Both the position numbers and the translations under genes were made by a program. Of a stretch of 64,000 nucleotides of DNA, positions 19,974-32,439 are shown in pieces. Every line of letters begins with the position of its first letter. The first letter of the stretch is position 1. Below the pieces are notes generated by a model that saw only the letters and a list, made by a program, of their open reading frames with translations, ran no database searches and was not told the DNA's origin. The stretch covers positions 1 through 64,000 of the forward strand of contig JAEUBA010000121.1 of NCBI GenBank assembly GCA_018257865.1. The letters run 5' to 3'. Origin of the DNA: Stereocaulon alpinum (taxonomy: Eukaryota > Ascomycota > Lecanoromycetes > Lecanorales > Stereocaulaceae).

Positions 19974-22900
19974 CTTTAAATACTATACTTTAGATTATAT
20001 AGTATAAGTACTTCTAGTTCTACCTTAGGGGAGAGATAGCGCGTTATACCTAAAGTAATAAGTAGATTTAAGGGAAAGGACTTAGCTCCTATTCCTAAGG
20101 AAGGGATTACTATTAGTAATAGAGGGATAAAGTTACCTACCCCTACTAAGTTCTCTAGTAGGAAGGGAGGATTAGATATATTTCTCTAGTAAATTAACCT
20201 ATATATAGCTTTTAATATACTAAGCTTCTCTATTATAAAGGCTAGGAACGTATTTTACCTATTATACTTTAAAGGTAATACTATAGTAGCTCTTTAACCC
20301 TAGCTTAAAGAATATCTTTTAATTTAGGACCCTAATATAATAGAGGATAAGTCTTTTAAGATTATTTCTAATAAAATATATATTAGAAACCTATTAAGGT
20401 TCTACTTTAGGGATAATACTAAAGAAAGAAGGCTAAAATATAAGCTTATAAATCTTTAGTAGAAGGGATCTATAATAGAGTATATAATATAATTTAGAGG
20501 AATTACCTATTAGCTTAATTAGTTAGAAGATACTTAAGCTACTATATATTAAAAAGGATTAAAGGATAAGGTTAAGGATAAGCTTACCTATTCTAATAAT
20601 ATTAAAAACTTTATATAATTAGTATCTAAAGTCTACTCTATTAATAATAGGATATATAAAAGGAAGATAGAATAGAAGTCTTTAGGCCTAGTTACTAAGT
20701 TTAGGAGAAAAGAAAATATTTTAGCTATAAAAGCGAAATTCTCTAAGAAACCTTATAAGGGAAAGAAGTAAAAGAAGGACCTATTTAATATAGAATACTA
20801 TAGATACTATAAAAAGGGAAACTATTAGAATAAGTACCCTTAATAAGAGTAGATAGCTATAGTAAGGGATATAAACCTTAACTATAATAAATAGAAGTAG
20901 CCGGAATAACTAGTATAATTAATTAATAAAGAATATAATTACCTAAGCTAGATAACTTACTATAATAATTTATACTAAATATACCTTAATAAGAAGGACG
21001 GATTAAGATAGTACCCTTAGAAGTTAAGATATTAAATATCTATAATAAATAGTAAAGAATACTTTAATAAGGATTAAGTTAATAACCCCTACTAAGAACT
21101 ATCTTTAAGAAGCGAGTTAAGAGAACTTATAGAGGGAGAAGCCTTATTAAATAATGAAACCCTTAATAGAATAGAGGCTTTAAGGTTAGATATCTAAAGG
21201 ACTTAAAAAGAATTACTAGACTCCTATTAATAGCGACTAAAGTATATAGAATAGTAAGTAACTAATCTATATAATAAACTAAATAAGGTTAAGGTATACG
21301 TATAAAAAGTTACTATAGATAAACTAATATAGGTATTAATAACCTTACTAAGTAATAAATAGGCTAAAAAACTAGTAGAAAATAGCTAATAGTTATTATT
21401 AGTTACTAAGTTTATAAGTCTTTTTAGAAGTTTATCTATAAGCTTCGCCTAAGATAAGACTAAGGGACTTATAAAGTTTAAATCTTTAGTAGCTTAAAAG
21501 ATTTAAAAAATATTATAAAGGGATAAATATTTAGACTTAGATAGTCTAGTCTATTAAAAACTCCCTAAAGAATCTAAGTTCCTAAAGGATAGAAGTATAT
21601 TACTACTAAACTAATAACTTATTCTATAGGATTTATAGTTATTAATCTATTATTTAGATAGGGCGGTTAGGAATCTCCTAAAGCGCTAGGAAAAGATCCT
21701 ACTTAATAAGTTTATTAAGAAAGACCTAATTACTAGGGACTCTAAAGGAGGGTTTATAAAAAACTAGTAGGTTTTATAATAAATAGACTAAGTAGCGGAA
21801 CTACTATAAAGGTTAAATAGATTACCTTAACTAAATTATATAATAATATTAGATTTTAGTTCTAAGTAAAGGTTAATAGTATTTTAGTAAGGGTTATTAT
21901 TAATAGTAGATTAAGTAAAGACTTAATTAAACTAAGTTTTATAAGGAAATATAATTTACCTATATAAAAGCGCGAGCTATACGCGTTAATAAACTTTAAT
22001 AGATTAATAATAAGGACTATTAATAAAAGTACTAAAATACTTAACCTAAGGATAGAATAAAGATATAAAAAGTATACCTTTAATTTAGTATTAAGAGAGG
22101 TTAATAATATTACCTTAGAAATCCTATAGCTAAAGAAAGTTAACTTATTAATAAGATAGGGTTCTTAAAATATAATATTTATAGATAGTATACTAAATAG
22201 AGTTCTACTAATTTAAGAATATAAATCTCTCTTAGTAGTAGCTTAAACCTAAGAGGAGATAAAGGATAATTTTAAGTTAAGAAATATTATAGTACTATAG
22301 AGTTAAGTTAAACTTATAAGTAAAATTATAGCTATAAAAATTCTAAATAAATATATAGAATTTAGAACTCTATTTTAAGAAGAGAGTATTAATAAAGCTT
22401 TTCTTAAGTATTAACTATAGGACTATAAGATTAAACTAATTTTAGGTAAAGAATTTATAAAGAAGCTAATATACCTACTATTATAAGATAAAGCTATTAC
22501 TCTTTTAAAGTATATTAAAGAAAATAAATAGAAGGGGTTTATTTAAAAATCTTAATTACTTATAGGATATCCTATCCTATTTATACCTAAACTAAGTAGA
22601 GAATTATAACTATATATAAATTATAGAGTACTTAATAATATAACTATAAAGAATAGTTACTTATTACTATTAATAGGAGAACTTTAAGATAAGCTCTAAG
22701 ATAAGAAATAGTTTACTAAGTTTAATATTCTAAGAGTATTTAACTAAATATAAATAAAAAAAGGTAATAAGTAGAAAATAGCTTTTTATATAAGATAGGG
22801 TCTCTATAAATACCTTATAATACTCTTTAAATTAATAAATATACCTATAATATTTTAGGTATTTATTAATAATAACTTTATCCTAATATATATTAATAAT

Positions 22901-24598
22901 ATACTTATATACTTAGATATATATAAGGAGTATATTAAGTAAATATAAAAAGTACTAAAAAAGCTTAAGTAAGTAGGACTACGCTTAAAGCTATTAAAAT
23001 ATAAGTTTTATTAAAAAAGAGTTAAGTTTCTAAGATTTATTATATCTAACTAAGGGCTAGAGATAAATTTAGAAAAGGTAAAAAGTATAATTAAGTAGCT
23101 TATACCCTTAAATAAAAAAGAAGTATAATTATTTCTTAGTTTTATAAATTTTTATTAAAAGTTTATTTATAGATATTTAAAAATTATTATACCTCTTACT
23201 AGCTTAACCTATAATAAAGTAATATTTATATAGTTAAAGAAAGTAGAGGTATTCTTTAAGACCCTTTAGAAGTAGTTCGCTTTTAGTCTAATATTATATT
23301 AGTTTAACCTAAAGTCGCCTATTCGCCTCTATACTAATACCTCTAATAGAGTAATTAAAGTAGTAATTAGCTAACTATCTATAAATAATAGCCCTAATAC
23401 GGGAAAAATAGGTATTACTTATTATTAGTACCCTATAGCCTTCTATAGTAGGAAGTTACTAAACGCTAAAACTAAATATCTAATATATAATAAGGAATTA
23501 CTTACTATTATAGACGTATTTTATATTTAGAAGGTTTATCTAGAGGGAACTAAGTATTAGGTTTAGGTCTTAATAGATTATAAGAACTTAATATTCTTTC
23601 TATTAATAAAGGAGCTTAATAGACGTCTAGCTTAGTAGTACGAAGAGTTATTAATATTTAATTTTAGAATTAAATATATTAAGGGTAGTAAGAATAATAC
23701 TATAAATATACTTAGTAAAAGAGCTAACTATATATTAAATATCTAGTAAAGTTTTAGAATAGTTTTAATATATTATAAGGATAGATTATTATAACCTAAT
23801 ATAGCTAGACTATATATAGTAGTAATAATAACTATTAATAGTAAAGATTTAACTAAGAGGATACTAAAAGACTTATTAAAGGATAAAGTTATATCTAAAA
23901 TCTATAAAGATATTAATAGCTATAACTTATTTAAAAAAATAGATTTAAGACTACTAACCTTTTAAGAATAGATTTATATCCTTATAGGTACTTAAAAAGA
24001 AATTTTTAAGATTTATTATAAAGTAGAGAGCTTTAGTAGTTATTAAGGGATTAAAAAGATACTTAAGAAGATATCTTATAACTTCTATTTCCTTAGAATA
24101 TAAAAGTATATTAAGGATTATATTAATAAATATAATATATATATTAGAATAAAGTACCCCTAATATAAGCCTTATAGAGAGTTAAAATCGCTAGTTTACT
24201 TAGATAGACTATAGAGAAGTATTATATAGGATTTTATTATTAAACTCCTAAAGTTAAAGGAATAACTAATAGGTATATACTATAATACGATCTTAGTAAT
24301 TAACGACTAATTAACTAAGATAGCGTATTTTATACTATATAAAGAAGTATTAGATACTAAGGATCTAGCGTATATATTCTTACGAATAGTAGTAGCTAAC
24401 TATAGGCTTCCTAAAGAAATTATCTTAAATAGAGATAAACTCTTTACCTCTAAGTTTTAGAGATTATTAATAGATATAATAGGAATTAAGATAAAGATAA
24501 GTATAGTATTCTATCTATAGACTAATAGTTAGACGGAAAGAACTAACTAAATACTAAAGTAATATCTTTAGTATTATATTAACTACTAATAAGATAAT
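19974..24598 (+). pseudogene. Gypsy A2 gag-pol remnant (chromovirus)
   Basis: Longest readable family-A interior. Order: leader, gag (20.25-21.0 kb) with a zinc knuckle at about 20,796-20,840 whose Cys/His codons are TAT/TAC; a protease region (about 21.8-22.2 kb); RT (22.5-23.2 kb); RNase H (23.25-23.75 kb); integrase (24.0 kb onward). RT has a Tyr-Ile-Asn-Asn catalytic box (22889-22900) in place of Tyr-Ile-Asp-Asp. RNase H includes an LYTNTSN-like block at about 23,322. Integrase has the degraded HHCC zinc region at about 24,030-24,130 and a TERTNQ-type block at 24,535-24,552. It is cut inside integrase by Copia E1. A chromodomain appears in the sister copy A1 (56,760-56,890), so the family is a chromovirus. 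Frames are saturated with TAA/TAG. Confidence 0.85.
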
Positions 24599-24730
24599 TG
24601 TTGAAATTCGGGTGTTCGATATCCCAAGGCTTAGTTATTAATGACTAAGGCTTAGCCCTAACCCTTATATATATCTCGCACAGTTATACTTAGCTAGATA
24701 ATTAAGTATTCTACCTATTATATTTTAATA
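24599..24730 (+). repeat. 5' LTR of Copia E1
   Basis: 132 bp from TGTTGAAATTCGGG to ATTTTAATA. An internal inverted repeat, CTTAGTTATTAATGACTAAG, could form a hairpin. It retains TG and CA at several sites that the 3' LTR has lost (AATGACTAAG here, AATAACTAAG there). Confidence 0.9.
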
Positions 24731-24746
24731 AGTTATAAGCCCGGTA
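24731..24746 (+). other. Primer-binding site, half-tRNA(iMet) type
   Basis: Immediately after the LTR the sequence AGTTATAAGCCCGG appears; undoing one RIP change gives GTTATGAGCCC. That is complementary to the anticodon stem-loop of eukaryotic initiator tRNA-Met (GGGCTCATAAC). Copia-type elements are known to prime from a cleaved half tRNA at this place rather than the 3' acceptor end. The same block, as GGTTATAAGC, follows the 5' LTR of E2 on the minus strand (about 56,062-56,071). Confidence 0.65.
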
Positions 24747-27700
24747 CGCTAGGTATCGCTAGAATAGCTCTTCTTCCAGAATTATATTCCTCTTAAATAG
24801 TTACTAAATCCTCCCTAACGCAAGCTACGTATACGTATACTGAACCTCTAATACTTAGTCTAAGGTAATAACTCTTTAATCTTTATACTGCGAGATTAAC
24901 TTACAGCGATAATAATCGACTAAAAAGAGGAGGCTAGGAACTCCTAGCTATTCTATTCTTTCTAGGGTTATTACTACCGAAAAGTATACTAATAAGTGCT
25001 ACTAAGTAATCCCTTCTAGCGTACCTTAGTAGGTATCTATAAACTCTAAAGCTAAGCCCCTAAAAGCGATATCCAGCTTCTATAGTAAGAATACTAACCT
25101 ATATAAGTAGAATTATTAAATTTTATATTAAAAACAAGACTTTTTAGACGCTAGAAAGCGATTAATTATTAATTACTAAGGGGGCTAAGTCCTAACCCCT
25201 TAATTTCTTCCTAAAGGCCGGTATCCCTAGCTATTATTAAAGGCCGGTATCCCCTGCTACCTTTCCTAATAAGTTAGAGGCTGGTATTACCCTAGCCGCT
25301 AGAATACTAGGGTCGAAATCCTTAAGAGATATCTATAAGATATCTGCTATTAGTATAGCTAGAAATCTATTATCTTCTTTATCTTCTAACTTAATACTAT
25401 CTACTACTAATCTAAACCCTATCTAGTATATAAATACTATTACCTAAGTATACTACCGCTCTAAATATAAGTACTTCTAGTACCTTCTTCGGGACCTAAT
25501 CTAATTCGATAAGTTACCTCTTAACTACGTTAATACTAATTATATACCCCTAGAATAGTTACTATCTCCTTATAACTCTAATTCTAAAGCTAGTAAATCG
25601 ACCTTAGAACCTCCTAGTAATTCTAATATCTTTAGCCTTTAAGCTAAATATATACTATCTTAGGCTCCCTTAGGTCCCCTAGCGAAATAATAGTATAAGG
25701 AAATAACTACTACTACCGCTTATCCCTAAAAGACTTAGCTAACTTAAAGACCTCTAAAGCCTATAACTCTCTTCTAAAACATAAATACCTATATTATAAC
25801 AGCTGAAGAGTCTTATAGCAGTAGCGGTATTATAGTAGCTAAAGAATCTTATAGTAGTAGTAGGAGCTTCCTACTTACCTCTATCTCCGTCTTAGAGTCT
25901 AACTTTAGGTACTCCTAGTAGGTTAAGGAGATAGATAATTAGCTTATACTTAATAACTTAAAGCCTTTTACTACTAAAACCTAAGTAAAAGCCTATACTA
26001 TAATTTATAACTAACTTAGGTTTAACGCCTAGAAAATTATAAAGAACCTTACTATAGCGGATAAGATTCTAACTAAAGTCTCCTTAAACTTTAAGCCTAA
26101 AGGGACTAGTATCTATATTAAATTAGTATAATACCTCTATTTAACCTCTTTAGAATCCTCTAAGGATATCGCTAAATATACCTAGAAGTTCTAAGAGGTT
26201 AATACTAAACTTAAGGAGCTTAACGCTAAAGTAGCCCTACTAAAACTATACCTAATTTACCTCTATTTTTCAGGACTTAGTAAAGCTTATAATACCTTTA
26301 AAACAGCTTATATTTAAAGCTACGCCCTATTCAGCGCTAATAAAGTCGACTTTAATAAGGTCTCCCTAGCTACTACTAACGAAGAATAACGAATCTAAGC
26401 GTAATATAACTACTCCGGACTAGTAATATTTACGGGTAGGAAGTCCGCTAAAAACTATAACTCTAGGAATAATAAGCCCTAGGAATACTACCCTTACTAT
26501 AAGAAGCTTAAGTAAAAGGATATTTATCTAATTATAAAGTGCTAGTAGCTTTACCCCGAAATAAAACCTAAAAAGTTTAAGTCTAAGGATAAAAGGTCTA
26601 AGAAACGGAAGTTTAAATATAATAATAGCCCTACTAAAGGGCTAATATTTAGGACCCTCGCTGCTAATAGCGACTTTAATATTTAAGGTACTAGTATAAA
26701 TAGGGTCCCTATAATTAATATTAGATATATAGCGGTAACAACGCTAGAAGTTAATCTATTAGGCCTAACTATTATTAATATAGGATATATATAGCACTCG
26801 TTCTACTAGCGCTTTAACTTCGTAACCTTTAAGCCCGCTATTAGTACTCTAATTACTAGAATTAGTAGGGTGCAGCTTAAGCCTACTAGGCGTAGGATAG
26901 TAAAGATCCTATACCTAAGGAAGAATATACTACTATATAACGTCCTCTATATACCTAAGCTAGGGGTAAACCTCCTCTTAGGCTCCTAGCTAATAGATAT
27001 TAGAATCTATATTAAATTCGCTAAAAATAGCTATATAATCTTATACCCTAAGCTTAGTAATATAATCGCTAAACGATAATTCGGCCTCTATATATTAGAA
27101 CTTCCCTAGGGGTAATAACTTATATTAAACGCGTATAGCGTACCTCTAGACGCTATCCGCTAGCTCTAGTACGCCCGTATAGGTTATATAGGTTAATAAA
27201 ACATAGATTAGCTACCTAATATAATTACTAGAGTAGACTTCTTAAAGAAATTCTTAGATAAATTAACTTATAAATACTATATTCTAGGCCGCTATTAGTC
27301 TACCCTATATAAGGACTTTATTAAACCTAGAATACGCCTAATAGAATTTATTTATAGTAATATTATAGGACCTATTAAGCCTATTAGCTTCGATAGTAGT
27401 AAATAGGTAGTTACCTTTAAAGATAACTTCACCTACTACTCCGAAGTCTACTACGTAAAATATAAATCAGAGCTTAACGATCTATTCCGACAGTTCTAGT
27501 ATAAGTATAAGCGAGCAGGGCGCCTAATCCAACGCCTATATATAGATAATAGGGGCGAATATATTAAAGGAACCTTTTAAGAATACCTTAGCCTTAAAGG
27601 GATTATCTATAAGCCTACGGTACTTAGAAACCCGGAATAAAATAGGACTACCGAACGTTTTAGGTAGATCCTTATTAGATATACTTACCCTCTACTATTA

Positions 27701-30392
27701 GGCTCCGAACTTAATAAGTCTTTTTAGCCTAAAATTATAAAAACAGCTAATTACCTTACCGTCTAGAGCTTAGTTATAAAGCTTAGAAAGACCCTATATA
27801 AGGCCTTCTATAAGTATAAGCCCTATCTTAGGTACCTAAGAACCCTTAGCTCTAAAATATAGGCGCGAAACCGTCTCTAAAAGAAATTTATAGATAAAAG
27901 CGACCCCTGTTTCCTCTTAGGATATAAAGGGGATAGCTATATCTTTCGCCTATAGTTACTAAAATAGCGCGCTATTATCCGCGCCGTCGACGTCTATATA
28001 TAGGAGAAACGGCCCCGCTTCTATAGGGGTAAAGAACCCCTAGCTAAATACTAACAGACCTCCGCTTTAGGGGAGGCGTATAATAGGAATTAGAATTCCG
28101 TTAACTTTAACTTTAACGTATCCCTAGTATAATTACCTAACTAAGAATCCTTAGGAGAATTACCTCCTTTAGGGGGAGAATTACCTCCCTTACCCCTAAC
28201 TTCTAAAGAAATATTATATTCTCCTTCTCTAAGCCTAAGTTTACTATTAATACTAAGCTCTCCGGCCCTATTATAGCTAGTATTACTAATAATAATAGGT
28301 ACTATAGAAGAGCGAGAGATAACTTAAGTCCTAGTAATATACCCTAAGCTTAATATCCCTAATATATAGAACCTCTTACCGGATCCCCTCTATAGGTATT
28401 TAGCGATCTCTCTACTAGCTTAAGCGAATTCAGCGGAACCCTATAAACCTAAAACCTACGCCGAAGTAATAGCTAATAATATATATAAAATATAGTAGGA
28501 GCTCGCTATAAATAACGAATTCAACTCCCTTATAACTAATAATACTTAGATACTAACGTCGCCCCCGAATAGCTAGAAAGTTCTTAGGGGTAGATAAGTC
28601 TATACCTTAAAGTATAGCCCTAAAGGGGAAATTATACGCTATAAGGTATACTAGGTTATTTAAGGCTTTAAATAATAAAAAGATCTTAATTATAATAAGA
28701 CTTTCGCCTTAGTAGTTAAACCTATAAGCTATAAGGCTATATTTATAATTACCGCCGCTATAGATTAGGACTTAGAGTAGATAGACGTTAAAATAGTATT
28801 CCTCTATAGGGACGTAGAAGAGGAGATCTTTATAGAATAGCCTAAAGGCTTCGTTTAAGGGGAGGCAAAAGTTTACCGCCTAAATAAGGCTCTATACGGC
28901 CTAAAATAATCCCCCTAAGTATAGTATAATACCTTCGCCAGCTTTATAAATACCGAATTAGGTATTATCCCGTTAGAAGCTAACTTAAGCGTATTTATCA
29001 ACCCTAAAGATAGGACGCTAATTACCCTATATATAGACGATTTACTAATTATAGGCCCTAGTAAGGAAGCTATTTAAAGGGTTAAAGATACCCTTAACCG
29101 TCGATTCTATATAATAGATCTTAGGCTATATAGCTATTACCTAGGGATAACGGTTACCTAAAACCGCTAATAACGAACGCTATAACTAAGCTAAGAGGCC
29201 TATATTAAGAAAGTGCTTCAGGACTTTAGCCTCTAAGAATATAAAGAATCTGCGACCCCTATAGAGATAACTTACTATCTTAAAAAAGCCCCTAATAGTT
29301 TCTAAGCTAACGCCTAAGACCGCCTACTATATTAGAAGGCTATTAGGTCGCTAATATATATAATACTAGGGACTCAACCTAATATTATATACCCCGTATT
29401 AGTAGTTAGTCGCTACGGTGCAAACCTAACGTAAGCTTATTAAGGAGTAGTTAAACAAATCTTCTAATATCTTAAGTTAATAACTAAATACTAATTAACC
29501 TTTTTAGGACTAATTTAGGTACTAACGGGCTATACTAACTCTAATTAGGCGGGAGACTATAATACGCGCTAATCTACCTTAGGTTATATCTTTAACGTAG
29601 GTAGCAGGGCTATTAGCTAGTTATCTAAGCGATAACCTATTATAGCCCTTTCTACCTATAAGGCTAAATATATCGGTTAGACCCTAGCGTCTAGGGAAGC
29701 GGTATAGCTTTAAAACCTACTAAGGTAGCTTAAGCCTAGTAGCTAGAAACCCTAAGTAGTAATTATCTATAGGAATAATTAGGGCGCGATCGCCCTTATA
29801 AAGAATCCGGAATTCTATACTCGCAGTAAGTATATCGATATATACCACTACTTTATTCGGGAGTAAGTTACGAACGGTATAGTAGACCTCTGCTATACAC
29901 CTACTAAGTATTAAGTTACTAATAGGCTTACCAAACCTCTCTATAAGGACAAATTTATAGAGTTCCGTAATAATTTAGGCTTAGAATATATCGCCTAAGG
30001 CAGAGCTCTAGTAGGAGTAACTACCCAAATTTAGTAGAAGCACCCCTAAGGATCGCGCGCGAATACGACTCTATCAGGGTAACTATACCTAAATTATCCC
30101 TAGAGCTATTATTATACTTCGTAATATCTATTAGCCCTATATACTACCCAACTAACTATTAGTAGGAAATTAGTATATATAAGATAATTATCAGAATAAA
30201 AATTTAAATAACTATGTTTTACCATTTTTTAGAAAGTTTTAGTAGTAGTAGCAAAAGATAAGCTCTACTATCCTACTAAATACTAGGTATTTAGGGCAAA
30301 AAGCAGTTACAACTAGCGTATAGTAAATTAGTCGTTTTAGCAGACTATAATTTAATATATCTAGTGTTCAGCGTACTATATTCGAGTAGGAG
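24747..30392 (+). pseudogene. Copia E1 gag-pol remnant
   Basis: Gag fills about 25.3-26.6 kb and ends in a CCHC knuckle at about 26,487-26,550 (Cys codons now Tyr; C-x2-C-x4-H-x4-C spacing kept). The protease region at about 26,690-27,110 includes a NVLYIPKLGVNLLLGS block at about 26,940-26,990. Integrase occupies about 27.1-28.1 kb. RT starts near 28.6 kb with a DVKTAFLYGDVEEE-type block at about 28,785-28,830 and a catalytic Tyr-Ile-Asp-Asp at 29030-29041, both aspartates still present. RNase H follows, with TCKAEYIG at about 29,650-29,675. Frames are interrupted by frequent RIP stops, though fewer than in the Gypsy remnants. Confidence 0.85.
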
Positions 30393-30524
30393 TATTAAAA
30401 TTCGGGTATTCGATATCCTAAGGCTTAGTTATTAATAACTAAGGCTTAGCCCTAACCCTTATATATATCTCGTATAGTCACACTTAGCTAGATAATTAAG
30501 TGTTCTACCTATTATATTTTAACA
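30393..30524 (+). repeat. 3' LTR of Copia E1
   Basis: 132 bp, TATTAAAATTCGGG to TTTTAACA, preceded by the purine-rich GAGTAGGAG. It differs from the 5' LTR at several positions, mostly G/A and C/T. Copia and C1 sequence meet at its right end without the left-hand target bases. Confidence 0.9.
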
Positions 30525-30663
30525 TTTACTAACTATCTACTAACTATTTACTAACTATCTACTAACCGTCTACTAACTATAACGGTTATTAGTTTTAGGA
30601 AGAGATATTCTAACGTTATTATAACTAAATATAAACCGAATACTAACTAAATAAAGACTAAAG
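30525..30663 (-). mobile_element. Element C1, inverted continuation
   Basis: Reverse complement of the C2 segment 7,490-7,680, including TTTATTTAGTTAGTATTCGG and part of the TTAGTAGACGG array. It joins the A1 3' LTR through TAAAG (30659-30663), the complement of the CTTTA at 6761-6765. It is thus the other half of the C copy begun at 6703, in opposite orientation. Confidence 0.75.
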
Positions 30664-31081
30664 TATAACGGGGTAGTTTAACTCCTACGGGTAAATCATA
30701 TAGTATACTAAGCACTAGAAGGTAATAGAGATAGATAGTTATTAAATTATCTTTAACTAAGACTCCTCTCTATTATATAAGTTAAATATAAGGAGATAAG
30801 AAAATATTCTACTAAAGGAAAACCCTTCCTTATATATTTACCTTAATTATACTAAGCCCTAACTTAATCTAAGTAATCTAGCCCTATATCTACTATATTA
30901 CTCTATAATCTACCTAATATACCCTAGATTACCTATATTACTCTATAATCTACCTAATATACCCTAGATCACCTATATTACTCTATAATCTACCTATATT
31001 ACTAGGTCCTCTCCTAATAGTCCTTTTCCTACTAACCCTATTATATACCTTACCTATAACCTTACGGGGTTACCTATAATA
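30664..31081 (-). repeat. 3' LTR of Gypsy A1 (inverted)
   Basis: 418 bp inverted family-A LTR, TATAACGGGG to CCTATAATA. It holds one more copy of the roughly 40 bp internal unit (CTACCTAATATACCCTAGAT) than the 378 bp 5' LTR at 6766. The polypurine tract follows on the right, as expected for a minus-strand 3' LTR. Confidence 0.85.
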
Positions 31082-31570
31082 CGATCCCCTTATTTAGTTA
31101 TTTTCGTCCCGAAAGTAACTTAATAACTTAAGTATTTCTTCCTTATACTAAGGATTAAGAAACTAATAAATTCCCTTACTTATTATTATTAGTTAGTTCT
31201 AAAACTTAGGATAGCTTCCTTATTAAAACGCTCTTATATATAGTATATTAACTTAGGTCTCCTATATTATATAGGGGAAGTATCTAACTAATATATTAAG
31301 TATATTTATAGTAGTAATAAATATAAGCTATCTCTACTTAATATTCTAAAATAGAAATAGATAGAGGAATAGTATACTAAATTATATAGTAAAGAGGATA
31401 AAGCTTTTATAAAGCTTTCCTATTTATAGAAATAAATTTAAAGGATTAAGGTAGACTAAGCGAAGATAATCTAATAAACGGTAAGAAATATTAAGTTTTT
31501 AAAAAAGGAAGAGGAAAGGGTAAAGGAAGCTATTACTTCTAAAGTCTTAAATAACCTATTATTCTTTAAT
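31082..31570 (-). mobile_element. A1 interior, 3' end (inverted)
   Basis: Purine tract (minus-strand AAATAAGGGGATCG) then the region downstream of the chromodomain. The first 185 bp match A0 at 6509-6693. It ends with ACCTATTATTCTTTAAT (31554-31570), the left copy of the D2 target duplication. A1 continues at 56,691 beyond D2. Confidence 0.75.
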
Positions 31571-32276
31571 TAATTAATTGATTTATACGCCTATTCTAGT
31601 ATCTATATATACTAATAAGGGTATTCTTTTATATAATTAGAAAATCTAGGGGGCTATAAGCCCTCTAAACGTAAAAGAAACCTTTTTAAGGTTACCCCTT
31701 TTAGCTAAAAACTCTTACTTATTAGCTTACTTATTACTCTACTTTACCTATCTAACCTCGCTACTAAGCTTTATAATACTAGTAATTATAATCTCCTTTA
31801 CCCTACTAAGCCTTATAATACTCTAGTAGCTCTACTACCTTTAACTTTACCTTATACTTAGGCTTCTTTATCTTTAGGGTTTTTATTATTAGTTCTACTC
31901 TAATAGGGAGTTTAGACTAGGAAAGTTATTCCTTAGTAAGTTAATACTATATTAAGAATCCTAACTAAACTAGCTATCTTACTACTACCCTTATACTATT
32001 AACTTTAGCTAGTATAGTTCTAATATTATAAGTCCCTACCTCCTTAATAAGTTCTCTTTAAGTATCGCTAAGCTTTAGGTAGTATAGAGATATACTTTAT
32101 ATCTTAATTTCTCTAATTATAGCTATAGCGAGCGCTATAAATCCTTAATACTTTTACTTTATATAAGAAGTAGCTAAACCTATTCTTACTACTTTAGAGT
32201 TAGACTACTATTAAGCTTTCTACCTTTTTTAGTTTTAGGTAGTAGTTATACCTATCTCTAAATAATACCTCCTTTT
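31571..32276 (-). mobile_element. LINE D2, 3' part
   Basis: Colinear with D1 10,735-11,435. It starts with the tail TAATTAATTGATTTATACG and is cut by the G LTR after CTTTT (32272-32276). D2 in total spans 31571-56673 and is interrupted by G and E2; its own length is about 5.4 kb. The 17 bp target duplication ACCTATTATTCTTTAAT flanks the whole. Confidence 0.8.
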
Positions 32277-32439
32277 TGCAACGTTATAGTAAGAATTAGT
32301 ATGTAATGAATTAGTTGCTAAGTCTAAATCCATATACGAGAGCTATTTTAGATATATACTAAGGTAAGCCTCAGCCCTAGCCCTAGCCACCGTAGTATAA
32401 TATAATACTAATATAATAGTATAAGGCCATATTATAATA
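32277..32439 (-). repeat. 3' LTR of G
   Basis: 163 bp, TGCAACGTTATAG to ATTATAATA. It retains several TG/CA sites (TATGTAATGAATTAG) that read TA in the right LTR. Confidence 0.85.

Larger units (their letters stand above)
24599..30524 (+). mobile_element. Ty1/Copia element E1
   Basis: 5,926 bp with 132 bp LTRs at both ends (24599-24730 and 30393-30524). Interior order is gag, protease, integrase, RT, RNase H, the Copia order. The polypurine tract GAGTAGGAG abuts the 3' LTR. The flanks do not match: ATAAT on the left inside A2 integrase, TTTAC on the right inside C1. A simple insertion would have matching flanks. E2 (50241-56203) is a sister copy in opposite orientation with a proper TTATT duplication. 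Confidence 0.9.
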
